The position numbers and the translations under genes were made by a program. Below, one piece after another: positions 27,489-35,959 of a stretch of 64,000 bases of DNA (its first letter is position 1; every line of letters begins with the position of its first letter). Source of the stretch: Agrobacterium rubi TR3 = NBRC 13261. GTDB lineage: Bacteria; Pseudomonadota; Alphaproteobacteria; Rhizobiales; Rhizobiaceae. Under the pieces are notes generated by a model. The model had not been told where the DNA came from and searched no databases. It saw only the letters and a list, made by a program, of their open reading frames with translations. The stretch lies in assembly GCF_000739935.1 (NCBI RefSeq), contig NZ_BBJU01000012.1, positions 1 through 64,000 of the forward strand, read 5' to 3'.

Positions 27489-28103
27489 ATGAAGAACGCA
27501 CCTCGGGCGCTTGCTCTGCTAGTTGCAGTTGCGGCCGCAATATTTTCTGCGGCCTCTGCGCAGGCAGATAACAAGGGCAGCCCGGCCATGGTCACCGGAG
27601 GCATCACGTCCCAGCCTATCGGTCATTACGAGTTCTGCCAGAAATATGTGTCCGAGTGCGACATCCGCAGCAAACTGACCCCGCCACCACGTGTGACGGA
27701 GTATGGCTGGCAGGTCATTCGCGACGTCAACAAGGATGTCAACGCCACCATCATCGCCATGACCGACATGGAAGTCTATGGCAAGGAAGAAGTCTGGGAA
27801 TATCCCAAGACGGCGGGCGACTGCGAAGACTTCGTGTTGTTGAAGCGCAAGAAGCTGATCGAGCGCGGCTTTGCGGTGTCAGACCTTCTGATCACCGTCG
27901 TTCGCAAGCCCGACGGCGAAGGCCACGCCGTGCTGACGCTGCGCACAAATGACGGCGACTTCATCCTCGACAACCTGACGGATGACGTGAAAATCTGGAC
28001 CGACACCAACTACACCTACCTGAAGCGCCAGGCCTCCTTCAACACAGGCCGCTGGGTCTCGATCGAAGACGGTCGTGACGTTCTGGTCGGCGCGCTGCGC
28101 TGA
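27489..28103 (+). CDS. BTLCP (bacterial transglutaminase-like cysteine protease) domain protein, secreted
   Basis: 204 residues, with a signal peptide (LLVAVAAAIFSAASAQA, cut after AQA about residue 26). The catalytic triad of family C93 is visible: Cys112 (TAGDCEDFVLLK), His146 (GEGHAVLTL) and Asp161 (FILDN). BTLCP proteins in rhizobia and pseudomonads cleave periplasmic proteins; LapG is the related biofilm-release protease. A CtrA-like TTAA-N7-TTAA box precedes it. The downstream inverted repeat at 28111-28142 may be a terminator. Confidence 0.88.
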   Translation: MKNAPRALALLVAVAAAIFSAASAQADNKGSPAMVTGGITSQPIGHYEFCQKYVSECDIRSKLTPPPRVTEYGWQVIRDVNKDVNATIIAMTDMEVYGKEEVWEYPKTAGDCEDFVLLKRKKLIERGFAVSDLLITVVRKPDGEGHAVLTLRTNDGDFILDNLTDDVKIWTDTNYTYLKRQASFNTGRWVSIEDGRDVLVGALR

Positions 28104-28110
28104 TACCATT

Positions 28111-28142
28111 GCCCTGGCATGGGCGATGGATCGTGCCAGGGC
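28111..28142 (+). terminator. Terminator-like inverted repeat
   Basis: Arms GCCCTGGCA (28111-28119) and TGCCAGGGC (28134-28142) pair perfectly over 9 bp with a 14-nt loop. Downstream there is only ATTTTA, so the U-tract is weak. Confidence 0.55.
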
Positions 28143-28224
28143 CCAAATGCCATTTTAGCTTGAACACATATGGCTAAATCCCTATCATGGGGTCCACGAC
28201 CAATGCTGACAGGATGTGTTCGAC

Positions 28225-28332
28225 ATGGATTTTAACCCAACAACAACAGCCACCCTTCTTGTTGTTTTCGGGAACATCCACGCACATGCTTGCCTCCATA
28301 ACGCTATCCAATATCAGCTGGTCCACCCCTGA
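28225..28332 (+). promoter_or_regulatory. Possible leader ORF overlapping the ABC-F start
   Basis: A 35-codon ORF (ATG 28225, TGA 28330-28332) overlaps the first 47 nt of the ABC-F gene in another frame; it begins MDFNPTTTATLLVV. Upstream of the ABC-F ATG an 8-bp inverted repeat, AACAACAA (28239-28246) and TTGTTGTT (28259-28266), lies inside it. Leader ORFs are known to control ABC-F antibiotic-resistance genes by ribosome stalling. No further evidence here. Confidence 0.3.
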
Positions 28333-29875
28333 AGGGCGCCCCCTCTTTTCCGACTTGACACTCAGTTTCGACAACAAACGAACCGGCCTCGTCGGTCGCA
28401 ATGGCGTCGGAAAATCGACGCTGCTCAATCTGATCGCCGGAGATTTGCGTCCGCATGCGGGCAGCATCTCTATCGACGGAACGATCGGGACGATGCGGCA
28501 GATCGTGCAGGTCGATGCGGATGAGACCATTGCCGATCTTTTTGGCGTTTCCGAAGCGCTCACCACTCTTCGGTGTGCCGAAAGCGGCCAAGCGACGCTT
28601 GAACAGCTGGAGATTGCCGATTGGACGCTGGAGGATCGCATGCGGTCTGCGCTTGGTCTTCTTGGTCTTGAAGCGAGCAAGGAGACGCTTCTCTCATCCC
28701 TATCCGGCGGGCAGCGCACGCGGGCAGGCTTTGCAGCGCTGGCGTTCCGAAATCCGGATTTCATGCTGCTTGACGAGCCAACCAACAATCTGGACCGCGA
28801 TGGCCGCTCAACCGTCATCGAGTTTCTGTCGACATGGCACGGCGGGGCGCTGGTCGTCAGCCACGATCGCGAGCTTTTGGGAACGATGGATGCCATCGTG
28901 GAACTTACCCCGTCAGGCGCAAAGCGCTATGGCGGCAATTGGAGCCACTACCGCAACCTCAAGGCGATGGAACTTGCCGCTGTCGAACGGGATATGTCCG
29001 ATGCGGAAAAGCAACTGAACGAGATTGCCCGCAAAACGCAGCAGAGAGCGGAGGCAAAGGCGCGCAAGGACAGCGCTGGGCATCGCAAAGCGGCCAAAGG
29101 CGATATGCCGCGCATCGCGCTTGGCGGCATGAAAAACCGCAGCGAAAGCACCGGCGGCAGCCATGCGAGACTGGCGGAAAATCGAGAGAACGGTGCCCTT
29201 GAAGCGGTCGAAAGGGCGCGTCGCAAGATCGACATTCTCCAGCCGCTATCCGTTTCGCTTACCTCGACCGGCCTGCCAGCGACGAAAATGGTGTTGCAGA
29301 TGGATGGCATAACCGCCGGGTACCTGCCCGGCGTGCCTGTCTTGAGCGACTTTTCCTTTGCCATCACCGGGCCGGAGCGGATTGCCATCACTGGCGCCAA
29401 CGGTTCCGGCAAGTCCACAATGCTCTCGTTGATCACAGGGGCATTGAAACCATGGAGCGGCGATACGAAGCTCTTCACAGAATTTGCCATGCTGGACCAA
29501 CAGGTCAGTCTTCTGGAAACGTCGGCCTCCATTCTCGACAATTTCCGCCGGTTGAACCCGCAATCGGATGACAATGCATGCCGGGCGGCGCTGGCGCGCT
29601 TCATGTTTCGTGCCGATGCAGCCTTGCAGGTTGCGGGGGCGTTGAGTGGAGGCCAGCTTTTGCGGGCGGGCCTTGCTTGCGCGTTGGGCGGCACAGCGCC
29701 GCCGCCGCTCCTTATTCTTGACGAGCCGACGAACCATCTGGATATCGACGCGATCGAAGCTGTCGAGGCGGGTTTACGTGCCTATGATGGTGCGCTTCTT
29801 GTCGTCAGCCACGACAGGGCTTTTCTGGAGGCGATCGGTATCGAGCGTTATCAGCCAGTGCCTGTGGAGGGCTGA
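28286..29875 (+). CDS. ABC-F family ATPase
   Basis: 529 residues from ATG 28286; an earlier in-frame ATG at 28187 is possible but has no ribosome site. Two tandem ATPase domains without membrane helices: Walker A GRNGVGKST and GANGSGKST, signature LSGGQRTRAGFA and LSGGQLLRAGLA, Walker B FMLLDEPTNNLD and LLILDEPTNHLD. ABC-F proteins bind the ribosome E site and either assist translation (EttA-like) or give resistance to ribosome antibiotics. This one is closer to the Uup/YheS-like group by length. It converges on the TetR gene 6 nt away. Confidence 0.9.
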   Translation: MLASITLSNISWSTPEGRPLFSDLTLSFDNKRTGLVGRNGVGKSTLLNLIAGDLRPHAGSISIDGTIGTMRQIVQVDADETIADLFGVSEALTTLRCAESGQATLEQLEIADWTLEDRMRSALGLLGLEASKETLLSSLSGGQRTRAGFAALAFRNPDFMLLDEPTNNLDRDGRSTVIEFLSTWHGGALVVSHDRELLGTMDAIVELTPSGAKRYGGNWSHYRNLKAMELAAVERDMSDAEKQLNEIARKTQQRAEAKARKDSAGHRKAAKGDMPRIALGGMKNRSESTGGSHARLAENRENGALEAVERARRKIDILQPLSVSLTSTGLPATKMVLQMDGITAGYLPGVPVLSDFSFAITGPERIAITGANGSGKSTMLSLITGALKPWSGDTKLFTEFAMLDQQVSLLETSASILDNFRRLNPQSDDNACRAALARFMFRADAALQVAGALSGGQLLRAGLACALGGTAPPPLLILDEPTNHLDIDAIEAVEAGLRAYDGALLVVSHDRAFLEAIGIERYQPVPVEG

Positions 29876-29881
29876 TGGCAG

Positions 29882-30475
29882 TCACCGCTCGGTCAGCAAG
29901 CCGGAGGCCATCTGACGAAAGGCTTCGACAGCCTTTGGAAAGGCCGCGCGCGGATCGTCGGCTGCGGCAATCCAGAGTGCTGCATTCAGCACGGCGCCAT
30001 TCAGCAGCGATGTCGCGGCCTTGGCATCCACAGGCTTGAGTGTGCCGTCGTCAACGAGCGCCTGCACGGTTGTTTCGATGCGGCGCAGGCAGGCGGTCTG
30101 GTTGGGCCATTTGGCGGGATCGCCCAGAACGGCCGGGCCGTCCAGCAGCATCACACGCTGAATTTCCGGTTCCAGTGCCATCTCGATATAGGCCGTGCTT
30201 TCCGACAAGAGACCAAGCCACGGCGTTTCGGCGCCTTCCTGCACGACGCGCAAACGCGCCAGCATTTCGGCATCGATCTGGTCGATCACCGCCTGGAAGA
30301 GGCCCTTTTTGTCACCAAAATTATGGTAAAGCGCGCCGCGTGTGAGGCCTGCATCCGCGGTGATATCATCCATGGAGGATGCGGCGTAACCCTTTGTCGC
30401 AAAGGCTTTTCGGGCTGCAATGATAAGCTTTTCACGCGTCTCCTCCACCATCTGCGCTCGTGTTCTTACCGCCAT
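29882..30475 (-). CDS. TetR-family transcriptional regulator
   Basis: 197 residues from ATG 30475 (MAVRTRAQMVEET), with GAGAGG upstream; the GTG at 30484 is an alternative. The N-terminal helix-turn-helix FATKGYAASSMDDITADAGLTRGALYHNF is typical of TetR (shown partly: ITADAGLTRGALYHNFGD). The ligand domain resembles the AcrR-type. It diverges from ridA across an intergenic region with three copies of a CATACG-N3-CGTATG repeat, almost certainly its operator. Confidence 0.92.
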   Translation of the reverse strand: MAVRTRAQMVEETREKLIIAARKAFATKGYAASSMDDITADAGLTRGALYHNFGDKKGLFQAVIDQIDAEMLARLRVVQEGAETPWLGLLSESTAYIEMALEPEIQRVMLLDGPAVLGDPAKWPNQTACLRRIETTVQALVDDGTLKPVDAKAATSLLNGAVLNAALWIAAADDPRAAFPKAVEAFRQMASGLLTER

Positions 30476-30494
30476 ATCGCACACCTCTCACTAA

Positions 30495-30560
30495 CATACG
30501 CTCCGTATGCTTATTGACATACGTCACGTATGCGCACTATCTAGACATACGGCGCGTATA
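30495..30560. promoter_or_regulatory. Three TetR operators with overlapping ridA promoter
   Basis: Dyads CATACG-CTC-CGTATG (30495-30509), CATACG-TCA-CGTATG (30518-30532) and CATACG-GCG-CGTATA (30546-30560), the third with one altered base. Centres are 23 and 28 nt apart. A plus-strand promoter TTGACA (30514-30519) with an 18-nt spacer to TATCTA (30538-30543) overlaps operator 2, so binding would block ridA transcription; operator 1 would cover the tetR promoter side. Confidence 0.75.
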
Positions 30561-30672
30561 TCAAATATCGCCTAATAGTAAAACAATCAAAGGCCAATCA
30601 TCTCGATCTTCGCTCGCCGCATTACGCGCTGAGCGGGACCGGATACGGCTGCCTGAAGCAAGGACCAAGACA

Positions 30673-31071
30673 ATGAGCAAACGCGACGCAGTTTTTCTAC
30701 CCAATCGACACGCACTCTATGACAAGCACGGCTATTCGCCTGCGATCCGTTCCGGAGAGCTCCTGTTCGTTTCTGGTCAGGTGGGCAGCCGCGAAGACGG
30801 ATCGACCGAGCCTGATTTCACCAAACAGGTGCGGCTTGCTTTTGACAATCTCAGCGCCGTTCTGGCTGCGGCAGGTGCCTCCTTCGATGATATCGTCGAC
30901 GTGACAACCTTCCATACCGACCCGGAAAACCAGCTGGAAACGATCATGAGAGTCAAGGAGACCATTTTCAGCGAGAAGCCCTACCCCACGTGGACGGCCA
31001 TCGGCGTCAACTGGCTGGCTGGCTTCGATTTCGAGATCAAAGTGATCGCCCGCCTTCCTGCAACGGCGTGA
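30673..31071 (+). CDS. ridA: RidA-family enamine/imine deaminase-like protein
   Basis: 132 residues from ATG 30673 (AAGGA upstream). Visible RidA blocks: GYSPAIRSGELLFVSGQVG, AAGASFDDIVDVTTFHTD, and the Lys-rich IMRVKETIF near the trimer interface. Canonical RidA has a catalytic Arg (R105 in Escherichia coli) in the C-terminal block; the corresponding EIKVIAR is present. The family hydrolyses 2-aminoacrylate-like intermediates, but this is the extended YjgH/Rid subgroup in which activity varies. Divergently controlled by the TetR gene. Substrate to be inferred from the regulator's ligand. Confidence 0.87.
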   Translation: MSKRDAVFLPNRHALYDKHGYSPAIRSGELLFVSGQVGSREDGSTEPDFTKQVRLAFDNLSAVLAAAGASFDDIVDVTTFHTDPENQLETIMRVKETIFSEKPYPTWTAIGVNWLAGFDFEIKVIARLPATA

Positions 31072-31109
31072 CATGAAAGGGAGGGCGTTTCCACTTGCCC
31101 TCCTTTTCG

Positions 31110-32093
31110 TCAGCTATTGCCGATGAGAATACCGGCGGCCAGCACCAGCGAGCCGCCCAGCACAACCTGAAACACCGCACGCAGGAACGGCGTTTCCATA
31201 TAACGGTTCTGGATGAAGGCGATGGCCCAGAGTTCCATGAAGACAATAATGGCGGCAACGGCGGTTGCCGTCCAGAAATGCGAGATGAGGTAGGGCAGCG
31301 TGTGGCCGAGACCACCGATAGCCGTCATGATGCCGGATGCGAGGCCGCGTTTCAACGGTGACCCACGCCCGGATAACTTGCCGTCATCATGTGCCGCTTC
31401 CGTAAAGCCCATGGAAATACCAGCACCGACCGATGCCGACAGGCCGATGAGGAACGTCTGCCATGTGTCCTGCGTGGCAAAGGCGGCGGCGAAAATGGGG
31501 GCGAGTGTCGAGACCGAACCGTCCATCAGGCCCGCCAGACCTGGCTGGACGTAGGTCAGCAGGAATTGCCGTTTCGCGGTTTCTTCCTCTTCGGACTTTG
31601 CATCATCGGGCAGATGCTTGCCATCCAGCATGCCGGCAATGTCTTCATGCCCGCGCTCGGCCTCAGCCAGATCGCCCAGCAGCTTGCGCGTAGAGGCGTC
31701 CGTCACATGCTTGATCGCCTCATCGTAAAAACGGATGGCCTGCTGTTCCATCTCTTCGGCCTGTGCGCGGATTTTCTCCAGCGGCAGGTTTTTCACCAGC
31801 CAATCGGGCTTGCGCTCGTAAAAGCCGCTGACATGCTCGCGACGGATGAGGGGAATGGTCTCGCCGAAGCGATCCTGGTGCATGCCGATCAGCATGTTGC
31901 GATGCGCCTGCTCCACCTCGGCCATATCCGCAAATACCTTGGCGGATTGCGGATATTGCCCTTGCAGATGCCCGGCATAGGAACGGTAGATGCGCGCATC
32001 GTCTTCTTCCGACGATATGGCAAGGGCGAGAATTTCCTGCTCGCTGAGGGATGAAAACGGGCGCTTTGAGCCGGGTAAGATGCTGCGAAACAT
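31110..32093 (-). CDS. mbfA: Membrane-bound ferritin A (ferritin-like domain fused to VIT1-type iron transporter)
   Basis: 327 residues. The N-terminal ferritin-like domain (about residues 15-165) carries Glu/His diiron motifs: EEDDARIY, EVEQAHRNM, EEMEQQAIRF and EAERGHED. The C-terminal third has about five membrane helices of the VIT1/CCC1 family (GSVSTLAPIFAAAF, VGAGISMGFTEA). MbfA exports iron and protects Agrobacterium and Bradyrhizobium from iron and peroxide stress, and is repressed by Irr at low iron. Two Irr-type ICE motifs lie upstream, which supports this. Start ATG 32093 has AAGGA upstream. Confidence 0.93.
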   Translation of the reverse strand: MFRSILPGSKRPFSSLSEQEILALAISSEEDDARIYRSYAGHLQGQYPQSAKVFADMAEVEQAHRNMLIGMHQDRFGETIPLIRREHVSGFYERKPDWLVKNLPLEKIRAQAEEMEQQAIRFYDEAIKHVTDASTRKLLGDLAEAERGHEDIAGMLDGKHLPDDAKSEEEETAKRQFLLTYVQPGLAGLMDGSVSTLAPIFAAAFATQDTWQTFLIGLSASVGAGISMGFTEAAHDDGKLSGRGSPLKRGLASGIMTAIGGLGHTLPYLISHFWTATAVAAIIVFMELWAIAFIQNRYMETPFLRAVFQVVLGGSLVLAAGILIGNS

Positions 32094-32106
32094 GGATCCA
32101 TCCTTT

Positions 32107-32121
32107 TTAGAATAATTCTAA
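32107..32121 (-). promoter_or_regulatory. Iron control element 1 (Irr box)
   Basis: TTAGAATAATTCTAA, a 15-bp palindrome with centre at 32114, 14 nt before the mbfA ATG. It matches the Irr-binding iron control element pattern (TTAGAA-N3-TTCTAA) of Rhizobiales. Confidence 0.8.
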
Positions 32122-32153
32122 TTACATCCGCCCGAGTCGAATCGCAAGTTAAA

Positions 32154-32168
32154 TTAGAATCATTCTAA
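32154..32168 (-). promoter_or_regulatory. Iron control element 2 (Irr box)
   Basis: TTAGAATCATTCTAA, a second perfect dyad 47 nt farther upstream. Two ICE copies suggest cooperative Irr binding at the mbfA promoter. Confidence 0.75.
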
Positions 32169-32360
32169 TAATTCTGAATGAGCCATGCGCGTCATCTCGT
32201 AAAGTCCGCGTGCACCGCCTTCCCGTTTATGAGGAAAGCGAAATTCGAGACTCAATATCACCAAGATTATCTTGAAGGCTGTCGGCGGACATGGTTATTA
32301 GTTCGCGGCAGGCGTACCAGGCGGTTCGCCTATGATGCTACTTTCAGGGCTTGAATCGAC

Positions 32361-33464
32361 ATGGATCGCAGATCATTTATTCGCCGGGCCGGTGCCGCTG
32401 GCGCAGGCGTTACAGCAACCGCTCTTGCCGCACCTGCCCTTGCGCAGGAAAATCCCAAGATCAACTGGCGGATGACCTCGTCCTTCACCAAGGGTCTCGA
32501 CATTCTCTTCGGTGCGGGCCAGATCGTCGCTGATCACGTAAAGGAAGCATCCGGCGGCAATTTCACCATTCAGCATTTTGCCGGTGGCGAAATCGTGCCT
32601 GCCCTTCAGGCGGCAGACGCGGTGACGGCAGGCACAGTCGAAATGGCCCATACCTGCTCTTACTACTATGTCGGCAAGGACCCGACTTTTGCGCTTGGCA
32701 CATCCATCCCCTTCGGCCTTAACGCCCGCCAGACCAATGCCTGGTTCAACCAGGCGGGTGGCAACGAGTTGCTGAACGAGTTTCTGGCCAAGCACAATAT
32801 CTACTCCATTCTGCTGGGCAACACCGGCGCGCAGATGGGTGGCTGGTTCCGCAAGGAAATAAACACGATCGACGACCTCAAGGGTCTGAAGATGCGTATC
32901 GCCGGCCTCACCGGTCAGGTCATGCAGAAGGTCGGCATCACGCCGCAGCAGATCGCAGGCGGCGACGTCTATGCGGCGCTGGAAAAAGGCACGATCGACG
33001 CGACAGAGTTTGTCGGTCCCTATGACGACCAGAAGCTCGGCTTCTACAAGGTCGCGAAATACTATTATTATCCCGCATGGTGGGAAGGTGGCCCGGCCTG
33101 CCATGCCTTCGTGAACCTCGAAAAGTTCAACAGCCTGCCGGATAACTACAAGCGTATTTTGAAAGACGCCTGTGCCGCGGGTAGCGCCTCGATGCTGGAG
33201 CGGTATGACGCCCGCAACCCGAAGGCGCTGAAGGAGCTGGTGGCGCAGGGCGCGATCCTGCGTCCATTCAGCCAGGAAATTCTAGATGTCTGCCACAAGG
33301 CAGCGCTTGAGACCTATGCCGAGCTTTCGTCTGTGAACGAGAACTTCAAGAAGATTTATGAAAGCCAGCAGGCGTTCAAAAAGGACGCCTACCTCTGGGC
33401 ACAAATTTCCGAATACACCTACGACACCTACATGATGATCCAGCAGCGCAACGGCACGCTGTAA
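32361..33464 (+). CDS. TRAP-type dicarboxylate/2-oxoacid substrate-binding protein (DctP/TakP-like)
   Basis: 367 residues with a Tat signal (RRSFIRRAGAAGAG, cleavage after ALA-Q). Export by Tat fits TakP-type binding proteins, which carry alpha-keto acids. The body shows the DctP domain: GGEIVPALQAADAVTAGTVEMAHTC, FGGFVGPYDDQKLGFYKVAK-like and YEPAWWEGGPACHAFVN-type segments. No DctQ/DctM membrane genes are adjacent, so the transporter's membrane part must be elsewhere or absent. A terminator at 33486-33516 ends the gene. Confidence 0.9.
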   Translation: MDRRSFIRRAGAAGAGVTATALAAPALAQENPKINWRMTSSFTKGLDILFGAGQIVADHVKEASGGNFTIQHFAGGEIVPALQAADAVTAGTVEMAHTCSYYYVGKDPTFALGTSIPFGLNARQTNAWFNQAGGNELLNEFLAKHNIYSILLGNTGAQMGGWFRKEINTIDDLKGLKMRIAGLTGQVMQKVGITPQQIAGGDVYAALEKGTIDATEFVGPYDDQKLGFYKVAKYYYYPAWWEGGPACHAFVNLEKFNSLPDNYKRILKDACAAGSASMLERYDARNPKALKELVAQGAILRPFSQEILDVCHKAALETYAELSSVNENFKKIYESQQAFKKDAYLWAQISEYTYDTYMMIQQRNGTL

Positions 33465-33471
33465 TCAACCT

Positions 33472-34566
33472 TTAAGACGTATTCGAAAGGCCACGCGGTT
33501 CTTCCGGGTGGCCTTTTTTGTTGGCTGATACCAGCGTCCATACCTGTCGTTCCCGCCAGGCCAGCGGGCTCATGCCGGTGATGCGGCGAAACTCGCGGTT
33601 GAAGTTGGACTTGGTCTGAAATCCGCTTTCAAACATGATCGCCGTGACCGACTGCTCCGTTTCTTCTAACAGGCGGCAGGCATCCTGCACCCGCAACTGG
33701 TTGATGTATTGCGAGACATTGCCGCCGGTTGCGCGGTTGATGGCATTGGAAATCTGCCGGCTGGGCAAAGCCAGTTTGCGGGCAAGGCGTGACAGATTGA
33801 GGTTTTCGTCGCGGTAGACCCTCTGCTGCGCCATCAACACCTCTAGCCGCGCCATGACCTCGTGATCCCCAGCACTTGCGCCGACCGGTTCGGCATCTGC
33901 CTGCGCGGCACTCACGAGCTTCTCCGGCTTGCTGTCACCGGCAACCCAGGCGGTGAGCCCGATCAGAAGAAGACCGAGCAGATTGCCATTGCTGATAATG
34001 ACACCGGCATTTTCGCCGCGCGCCCAATGGAAATCGATCAGGACAAGAATGTCGAAGACCGCCGACAGGCACAGCGCGGCAGCGGCGAGATAGAGCGCGC
34101 GATGGACCGGGACGACGCTTGCAAACTGCGCCTCCTCCAGCCCATCCGGCCCGCGCCTGCCGAGTAGCACGATGGCAATCGCATAGCCGACGAAAAGCAC
34201 GATAAGGCTCACATCGATGGCGACGGGATAGACTACCAGAAGCATCGCGATCACCACCGGCGGCACGACGATGCTGGCGATATTTGCGGTACTCTCCAGC
34301 CGCCAACCGTTCATCAGGCTGCGAAAGCTGGCATAGGCGAGCGGTGGCAACATTGAAGCCATGATCGGCAAGGCAAATCGCAGCCATTCGATCTGATAGC
34401 CCCAACGCAAACCGACCAAAGTCGATTGCACCGCGCTGAGCACAATCAGCGCCAGAAACGGGCGATTAGCCTTGCCTTCGCCAGAACCGCGAAGGATCGA
34501 TGCCAGCATGAGGAAAAGCAGGAGTGCAACGACAAGGGGCAAGGGAACGAACAGCACGTGGGGCAA
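33472..34566 (-). CDS. Membrane-anchored AraC-family regulator
   Basis: 364 residues; the frame starts at a TTG (34566), or at a GTG (34557), both with weak ribosome sites. Seven or so hydrophobic helices fill residues 1-215 (for example LPLVVALLLFLMLASIL). A linker leads to the AraC DNA-binding domain (about 265-345): LNLSRLARKLALPSRQISNAIN and FQTKSNFNREFRRITGMSPLAWRER. Such proteins sense a signal in the membrane and bind DNA from it. The last 12 codons overlap the terminator of the convergent TRAP gene. Confidence 0.85.
   Translation of the reverse strand: MPHVLFVPLPLVVALLLFLMLASILRGSGEGKANRPFLALIVLSAVQSTLVGLRWGYQIEWLRFALPIMASMLPPLAYASFRSLMNGWRLESTANIASIVVPPVVIAMLLVVYPVAIDVSLIVLFVGYAIAIVLLGRRGPDGLEEAQFASVVPVHRALYLAAAALCLSAVFDILVLIDFHWARGENAGVIISNGNLLGLLLIGLTAWVAGDSKPEKLVSAAQADAEPVGASAGDHEVMARLEVLMAQQRVYRDENLNLSRLARKLALPSRQISNAINRATGGNVSQYINQLRVQDACRLLEETEQSVTAIMFESGFQTKSNFNREFRRITGMSPLAWRERQVWTLVSANKKGHPEEPRGLSNTS
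33486..33519 (+). terminator. Terminator of the TRAP binding-protein gene
   Basis: AAAGGCCAC (33486-33494) and GTGGCCTTT (33508-33516) form a 9-bp stem, followed by TTT. It lies inside the 3' end of the convergent AraC-type gene, whose final residues are therefore coded by the stem. Confidence 0.8.
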
Positions 34567-34700
34567 CCTGGATTGTAAACCGACAATGCTTTTACATGAA
34601 CCAAATCGCGTTCGCGGACGACCTCAAACGTGTTTGAGGGCGTGAAAAAAGTGGAATGCGTTGAGATCGGCCTCGTTGCTCCAACCCAAGAGGCTTTTCG

Positions 34701-35765
34701 ATGCGCTCCATTCTTTCTGCTGTTGTTCTGTCCACGCTTGCCATGACACCCGCATTTGCAGGCGATGATGTCGGCATCCGTGATATCACCATCCACTCCC
34801 CTACACGCGGCAAAGATGTTGCCGTGACCGTTTGGTACCCATCCGACGGCAAAGGCGGGACCATCAACGTCGGCGAAAACCGGATTTTCGAAGGGACTGC
34901 CGCTCAAAGCAAGGCGCAGATACAATCGGGTCGCTTCCCGCTGGTTCTGTTTTCACATGGATCAGGCGCACGTGGTACGAGTGCCGCTTGGCTCGCCACC
35001 GCTCTGGCGCAAGCGGGCTTCATCGTCGCAGCACCGGACCATCCCGGCACCACCAGTGGCGATTCCACCCCTCAGGACACGCCAAAAATCTGGGAGCGCA
35101 CGGATGATCTTTCCACCATCATCACTTCGCTCACATCAAATGCGCAGTGGTCGCCCTCCATCGATACCAATCGTGTCGGCGTGCTGGGCTTTTCTCTGGG
35201 TGGCAGTGCGGCGTTGGAACTGGCCGGCGCGCGGGCCGATCTGGATGCCTATGTGCAATATTGCGTCGATCACGCCACGCAGATGGACTGCACATGGTTC
35301 ACGGGCGGTCGCGGCTATAAGAACGGGGAGCCGATCGATGTGCCGAAGCTCGATCTGCGCAGCGTCGACAAAGCGCGTTTCGAACAATCAAACCGCGATG
35401 AGCGCATCCGCACAGCGGTTCTGGTTGATCCCGGTCTGGAGGTTGCCTTCACGAAAGACAGCCTGAAGGCCATCCCGATGCCGTTGTCCTTCATCAATCT
35501 GGGCAGTGTGGGCAACATTCCGGTTTCGGTTCTGTCGGATCAACTCGCCAAGGACGTGCCGCATGCGACCTATGCGCAGGTGAACGATGCGGACCACTTC
35601 AGCTTTTTGCCGGTCTGCAAACCGGGTGCGGCAGAGTTTCTGACCTCGGTTGGCGAGATCGATCCGATCTGCACCCCGACGGCCCGGGACCGTGCCGACA
35701 TCCACGCGCAACTAATAAAGCTGATCGTCGATGCATTTCGCACGACGCTGAAAGCTGGCCAGTGA
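34701..35765 (+). CDS. Secreted alpha/beta hydrolase of the dienelactone-hydrolase/PAF-acetylhydrolase type
   Basis: 354 residues. Signal peptide MRSILSAVVLSTLAMTPAFA, cleavage before GDD. The nucleophile motif GFSLGG is near residue 155 (VGVLGFSLGG), preceded by the oxyanion block FSHGSGARGTS. Similar proteins are annotated as predicted dienelactone hydrolases or PAF acetylhydrolase-like lipases, probably periplasmic. It is divergent from the membrane AraC regulator, its probable controller. Terminator at 35799-35823. Confidence 0.85.
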   Translation: MRSILSAVVLSTLAMTPAFAGDDVGIRDITIHSPTRGKDVAVTVWYPSDGKGGTINVGENRIFEGTAAQSKAQIQSGRFPLVLFSHGSGARGTSAAWLATALAQAGFIVAAPDHPGTTSGDSTPQDTPKIWERTDDLSTIITSLTSNAQWSPSIDTNRVGVLGFSLGGSAALELAGARADLDAYVQYCVDHATQMDCTWFTGGRGYKNGEPIDVPKLDLRSVDKARFEQSNRDERIRTAVLVDPGLEVAFTKDSLKAIPMPLSFINLGSVGNIPVSVLSDQLAKDVPHATYAQVNDADHFSFLPVCKPGAAEFLTSVGEIDPICTPTARDRADIHAQLIKLIVDAFRTTLKAGQ

Positions 35766-35798
35766 TCACCACCAGACATTAGAACCCTGCCGTTTCAG

Positions 35799-35823
35799 AA
35801 GGCCGGACGAGTGCGCCGGCCTT
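35799..35823 (+). terminator. Terminator after the hydrolase gene
   Basis: AAGGCCGG (35799-35806) pairs with CCGGCCTT (35816-35823), followed by TATG; 8-bp stem, 9-nt loop. Confidence 0.65.
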
Positions 35824-35959
35824 TATGACATAAAGCTCATCTGCGGCTAAACCCTTCGATCTTAACAATTTTTTCAAACCTCAGTTGCACAAGTTGAGGC
35901 AGGACGATCCCGTGGGAAAACAGGGACGTCAGTTCAAAAGCGGGCTTTGGGGAAAGTTA

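Noticed and set aside
30495-30560. Triple repeat considered as a CRISPR or mini-repeat array
   Set aside because: Short dyads with irregular spacing in a promoter; no spacers or cas genes.
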